Source: Hydrogenophaga sp. | GTDB lineage: Bacteria; Pseudomonadota; Gammaproteobacteria; Burkholderiales; Burkholderiaceae_C | Assembly: GCA_011390855.1 (NCBI GenBank) | Contig: JAABRN010000388.1 | Span: 1-9,974, forward strand | DNA length: 9,974 nucleotides | Reading direction: 5' to 3' | Part shown: positions 7,555 through 9,974 of the stretch, one piece after another | Layout of the letters: every line of letters begins with the position of its first letter | Position numbering within the stretch: the stretch's first letter is position 1 | Translations under genes and position numbers: made by a program | Notes under the pieces: model-generated | The model's input: the letters and a program-made list of their open reading frames with translations, nothing else | What the model was told of the DNA's origin: nothing | The model's database searches: none

Positions 7555-8615
7555 CAGGATCCCGTGGATTCCTTGACGATCAGCCACCGGTTTCCGCTCT
7601 TCACCATGTCAAGGGTTTTCACGCTGGTGACGTTGAGGGTGTCTGACGTGTACACCTGACGAAACCGGGCTGTGGCGCGAGCACCTTCGACCGCCACATC
7701 GAGGTCGTTTACCTCGACGCTGATGCGCTGGCGCGGCTCGATACGTGCGCGCCGTTCGGCTTCCCAGGCGCTGCGTGCCTGGCCGCCGGCAGGCGTGAAG
7801 TTGGGCGCGTAGGCGCCGAGGTAGTCGGGCATGCTCTTGCTGGACCAGGCTCGTGCCCAGTTCTGCACGGCGCTGGTCACTGCGCCCTCATCGGCGCCGC
7901 CTGCGGCAGTGGCCGCAGAAGCACTGGCGGGAGCAGGTGGTGCAGCAGCAGGTGCAGCAGCAGGTGCGGCTGGTGCTGCAGACGCCGCGGCGGGCGCTGC
8001 GGCGAACTTGTCAGCAGTGGTCGACCGACTGTCGGCGGAAAAAAGATTGCGGATCAGGTTCAGCTTGGGCGCGGCACCGGTGTTGCCGGCGTCGAGCTGA
8101 AGTGCCTTGCTGTAGGCCTGGCTGGCCAGTTTGGCGTAGACATCACCCAGGTTCTCGTGCGCGGTGGCATAGCTGGGGTTGGTCCGGATGGCCATTTCGA
8201 GCGCGGCACGCGCCTTGTCAAACTGGCTCTGGCCAGCGTACAGCACGGCAAGGTTGTTGTAGGGCTCGGGCAGTTCGGGGTGGTCATCGGTCAGCTTGAG
8301 GAAAGCCGAAATGGCTTCGCTGGTCTTGCCGGTCTCGGTCAGGATCACGCCTTTGAGGAAGCGCATCTGCGGGTCCGAGGGCTTGGTGACCAGGTACTGG
8401 TCGGTCTTGGCGAGCGCTTCGTTCAACTGGCCGGCACGCACAAGGCGGTTGACGTCTGCGTACGGATCTGCCTGAGCCATCGCAGCAGAGGTGCCGAGTG
8501 CAGAAGAAATGGCAATCGCCAGAGCCAGCTGTCGCAGGCTGGTGCGCATGCCGCTGTGGGCGGCGAGGCCTGCCTCATGGTTCTGGGAAAACGGAGATTT
8601 CGTCGAATGGAACAT
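7554..8615 (-). CDS. secreted TPR protein with Ala/Pro linker and NTF2-like C-terminus
   Basis: A 353-residue exported protein of unknown specific role. A long N-region leads into a signal peptide (LRQLALAIAISSALGTSAAMAQA) with a likely cut after residue 49. Tetratricopeptide repeats run from about 52 to 184 (for example AISAFLKLTDDHPELPEPYNN and KARAALEMAIRTNPSYATAHE). A low-complexity Ala/Pro linker covers about 204-240, and residues about 243-353 look like an NTF2-like domain (VTSAVQNWARAWSSKSMPDYLGAYAPNF ... NRWLIVKES). The gene following it also ends in an NTF2-like domain and is joined by a TGATG overlap, so the two probably work together at the inner membrane or in the periplasm. The start at 8615 has GAGG (8620-8623) only 4 nt upstream; Met23 (8549) would give a more ordinary signal peptide but has no ribosome binding site. 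Probably the first gene of the minus-strand cluster. Confidence 0.88.
   Translation of the reverse strand: MFHSTKSPFSQNHEAGLAAHSGMRTSLRQLALAIAISSALGTSAAMAQADPYADVNRLVRAGQLNEALAKTDQYLVTKPSDPQMRFLKGVILTETGKTSEAISAFLKLTDDHPELPEPYNNLAVLYAGQSQFDKARAALEMAIRTNPSYATAHENLGDVYAKLASQAYSKALQLDAGNTGAAPKLNLIRNLFSADSRSTTADKFAAAPAAASAAPAAPAAAPAAAPPAPASASAATAAGGADEGAVTSAVQNWARAWSSKSMPDYLGAYAPNFTPAGGQARSAWEAERRARIEPRQRISVEVNDLDVAVEGARATARFRQVYTSDTLNVTSVKTLDMVKSGNRWLIVKESTGS
7941..7964. repeat. 12-bp tandem repeat in the Ala/Pro linker of the TPR gene
   Basis: Two perfect copies of a 12-bp unit (TGCAGCAGCAGG) lie at 7941-7952 and 7953-7964, followed by a degenerate copy. On the coding (minus) strand they encode a Pro-Ala-Ala-Ala period. 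Length changes in multiples of 12 bp would keep the frame. Confidence 0.7.
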
Positions 8616-8658
8616 GAGACCTCAGGAGGCTGACTGGATTTGAAACGGTCATGGCTCT

Positions 8659-8686
8659 GGGCCCTTGATCATCGATCGTCGGGCCC
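8659..8686 (-). other. GGGCCC hairpin in the probable leader of the TPR gene
   Basis: GGGCCC at 8659-8664 and 8681-8686 flank a shorter GATC/GATC inverted pair, giving a possible 6-bp plus 4-bp stem-loop with an internal loop. If the minus-strand transcript starts near 8720 it would carry this hairpin 44-71 nt before the TPR start codon. No T run follows, so it is not an obvious terminator. Confidence 0.3.
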
Positions 8687-8695
8687 GTTTTGCGC

Positions 8696-8729
8696 ACTGG
8701 CGCAGCGCCGGGCTGGCTATACTGGCGCA
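8696..8729. repeat. pair of 9-bp direct repeats ACTGGCGCA overlapping promoter-like boxes
   Basis: Identical 9-mers lie at 8696-8704 and 8721-8729, 25 bp apart. The second copy overlaps the candidate -10 box of the plus strand and abuts that of the minus strand, a position suitable for an operator. This is inference from layout alone. Confidence 0.35.
8718..8723 (+). promoter_or_regulatory. candidate -10 box (TATACT) for cysS
   Basis: TATACT matches the sigma-70 -10 consensus at five of six positions, about 150 bp upstream of cysS. No good -35 hexamer lies 16-18 bp upstream (CACTGG or similar), so the assignment rests on the -10 alone. Confidence 0.3.
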
Positions 8730-8734
8730 TTGTA
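8729..8734 (-). promoter_or_regulatory. candidate -10 box (TACAAT) for the TPR-LDT-ppi operon
   Basis: On the minus strand the sequence reads TACAAT, five of six consensus positions, about 115 bp upstream of the TPR start. No convincing -35 box is found at standard spacing. It lies within 6 bp of the plus-strand candidate, so the two divergent transcripts may compete for polymerase. Confidence 0.25.
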
Positions 8735-8817
8735 TCTGAGGGGTGTCGGTGATCGGCCCTTGATCGCCCGGTGACATAGCGGCGGGCAAGCGTCAATGCA
8801 ACACCCAGTCTGGAGCG

Positions 8818-8874
8818 ATGGTCACGCGGCCATCTGCCTGGCGCGCCAGATGCCCCCTCTCTCCCCCTGCATGA
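8818..8874 (+). CDS. possible 18-codon upstream ORF overlapping the cysS start
   Basis: ATG at 8818 opens a short frame encoding [18 protein letters not shown]. It ends with a TGA (8872-8874) that overlaps the cysS ATG (8871) in an ATGA arrangement. GGAG lies at 8812-8815, but only 2 nt from the ATG, which is closer than ideal. The peptide includes one Cys codon. It may be chance, since the same bases could also be an in-frame N-terminal extension of CysS in another frame. Listed because the overlap would couple the two translations if the ORF is used. Confidence 0.2.
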   Translation: MVTRPSAWRARCPLSPPA

Positions 8875-9974
8875 CTTTGAAAATCTACAACTCGCTATCG
8901 CGACGGCTGGAAGATTTCCAGCCGATCGACCCTGGGCACGTGCGCATGTACGTCTGCGGCATGACCATCTACGACCTCTGTCATGTGGGGCATGCCCGGA
9001 TGATGATGGCTTTCGACGTGGTGCAACGCTGGCTCAAGGTGAGCGGCTACAAGGTCACCTACGTCCGCAACATCACCGACATTGACGACAAGATCATTCG
9101 GCGCGCCCTGGACCGAGGCATCACGCTGCGCGCACTGACGGATGAAATGACGGCTGCGATGCACGAGGACATTGGCGCACTCGGGATAGAGCCGCCCACC
9201 CTGGAGCCGCGCGCCACCGACTATGTGCCGCAGATGCTGAGCCTGATTGCCCGCTTGCAGCACAAGGGGCTGGCCTATCAGGCTGACAACGGAGACGTGA
9301 ACTTCTCGGTGCGCAAGTTTGAAGGTTACGGCAAGCTCTCAGGCAAATCGCTGGACGATTTGCGGGCGGGCGAGCGTGTGGCGGTCGCCCAGGACAAGGA
9401 AGATCCGCTGGATTTCGTGCTGTGGAAATCGGCCAAGTCCGATGAGCCCGCAGAGGCCAGGTGGGACGGCCCGTATGGCCAGGGGCGCCCGGGTTGGCAC
9501 ATCGAATGTTCTGCCATGAGTTGCGCCACGCTGGGGGAAACCTTCGACATCCATGGTGGCGGCGCCGATTTGCAGTTTCCTCACCACGAGAACGAAATCG
9601 CCCAGAGCGAGGGCGCAAGCGGCAAACCCCTGGCCCATTTCTGGGTGCACAACGGTTTTGTGCGGGTGGACAACGAGAAGATGTCCAAGAGTCTGGGCAA
9701 CTTCTTCACCATCCGCGAGGTACTGGCCAAGTACGACCCTGAGACGGTGCGCTTTTTCATTTTGCGTGCCCACTACAGGAGCGCGTTGAACTACAGCGAT
9801 GTGCACCTGGACGATGCCCGTGCATCGCTCAAGCGTTTGTACACCGCGCTCAGCCTCGTACCCTTTGACAAGCTCCCGGTGAACGCCATTGACTGGCAGC
9901 TACCGCATGCCCAGCGCTTCAAAGCGGCCATGGACGACGACTTTGGAACGCCGGAGGAGGTGGCGGTGCTGTAC
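8871..9974 (+). CDS. cysS: cysteinyl-tRNA synthetase (3' truncated by window end)
   Basis: CysRS charges tRNA-Cys with cysteine in the cytoplasm. The first 368 codons are present; E. coli CysRS has 461 residues, so roughly the last fifth (the anticodon-binding end) lies beyond the window. Class I signatures are intact: HVGH (38-41, the HIGH motif) and KMSKS (270-274). The zinc site that selects cysteine is intact as Cys29 (YVCGMT), Cys213 (HIECSAMS), His238 and Glu242 (PHHENEIAQ). [13 protein letters not shown] is the conserved block after the nucleotide fold. The ATG at 8871 (MTLKIYNSL) was chosen because E. coli CysS begins MLKIFNTL. In-frame ATGs at 8850 and 8796 would add 7 or 25 residues without a stop between; none of the three has a good Shine-Dalgarno, and the stretch before 8871 is pyrimidine-rich. 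It is transcribed divergently from the TPR gene. Confidence 0.96.
   Translation, partial: MTLKIYNSLSRRLEDFQPIDPGHVRMYVCGMTIYDLCHVGHARMMMAFDVVQRWLKVSGYKVTYVRNITDIDDKIIRRALDRGITLRALTDEMTAAMHEDIGALGIEPPTLEPRATDYVPQMLSLIARLQHKGLAYQADNGDVNFSVRKFEGYGKLSGKSLDDLRAGERVAVAQDKEDPLDFVLWKSAKSDEPAEARWDGPYGQGRPGWHIECSAMSCATLGETFDIHGGGADLQFPHHENEIAQSEGASGKPLAHFWVHNGFVRVDNEKMSKSLGNFFTIREVLAKYDPETVRFFILRAHYRSALNYSDVHLDDARASLKRLYTALSLVPFDKLPVNAIDWQLPHAQRFKAAMDDDFGTPEEVAVLY

Larger units (their letters stand above)
8660..8765. repeat. pair of 11-bp direct repeats GGCCCTTGATC in the divergent spacer
   Basis: The same 11 bases occur at 8660-8670 and 8755-8765, one on each side of the promoter-like region between the TPR gene and cysS. 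They may be a protein-binding site or a remnant of a local duplication; nothing more can be said from one sequence. Confidence 0.4.

Noticed and set aside
1..9974. Search for CRISPR, prophage, insertion sequence, toxin-antitoxin or tRNA genes
   Set aside because: No regularly spaced repeats, transposase or integrase motifs, small paired toxin/antitoxin frames or tRNA cloverleaf were seen; the window appears to be core chromosome.

Overview
This window looks like a stretch of GC-rich betaproteobacterial chromosome, most likely Burkholderiales and probably Comamonadaceae (Hydrogenophaga/Acidovorax-like). The basis is the strong G/C bias at third codon positions, the style of the LpxH and CysS proteins, and the palindromic GC-rich intergenic elements familiar from that family. 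No phage, transposon, integrase, CRISPR array or RNA gene is visible, and composition looks even throughout. It reads as core genome.

Layout: (1) 134-2929, plus strand, a large DUF349-repeat protein with an Arg/Gly-rich disordered segment, ending at a strong hairpin. (2) 3039-8615, minus strand, six genes in transcription order: a secreted TPR protein with an NTF2-like C-terminus, a Csd6-like L,D-transpeptidase/carboxypeptidase also ending in an NTF2-like domain, a periplasmic cyclophilin (ppiA type), a cytoplasmic cyclophilin (ppiB type), lpxH (lipid A synthesis) and mtfA (M90 zinc peptidase). The first four are tightly joined: a TGATG junction, an ATGA junction and a 2-nt gap. A 206-bp spacer with two kinds of palindromic repeat separates them from lpxH and mtfA. 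(3) 8616-8870, a divergent intergenic region with short direct repeats and weak promoter-like boxes. (4) 8871 to the window end, plus strand, the first 368 codons of cysS.

The minus-strand cluster has a cell-envelope theme: peptidoglycan cross-link or tail editing (LDT), periplasmic protein folding (PpiA) and lipid A synthesis (LpxH). The most interesting point is the translationally coupled TPR/LDT pair, in which two quite different proteins both end in an NTF2-like fold. That suggests the TPR protein is a dedicated partner or localiser of the LDT. Smaller points are the start of cysS, which is ambiguous and overlapped by a possible 18-codon reading frame containing a Cys codon, and a multi-hairpin intergenic repeat inside the operon. 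I see no wholly new system; most of the window is ordinary, well-kept housekeeping DNA.
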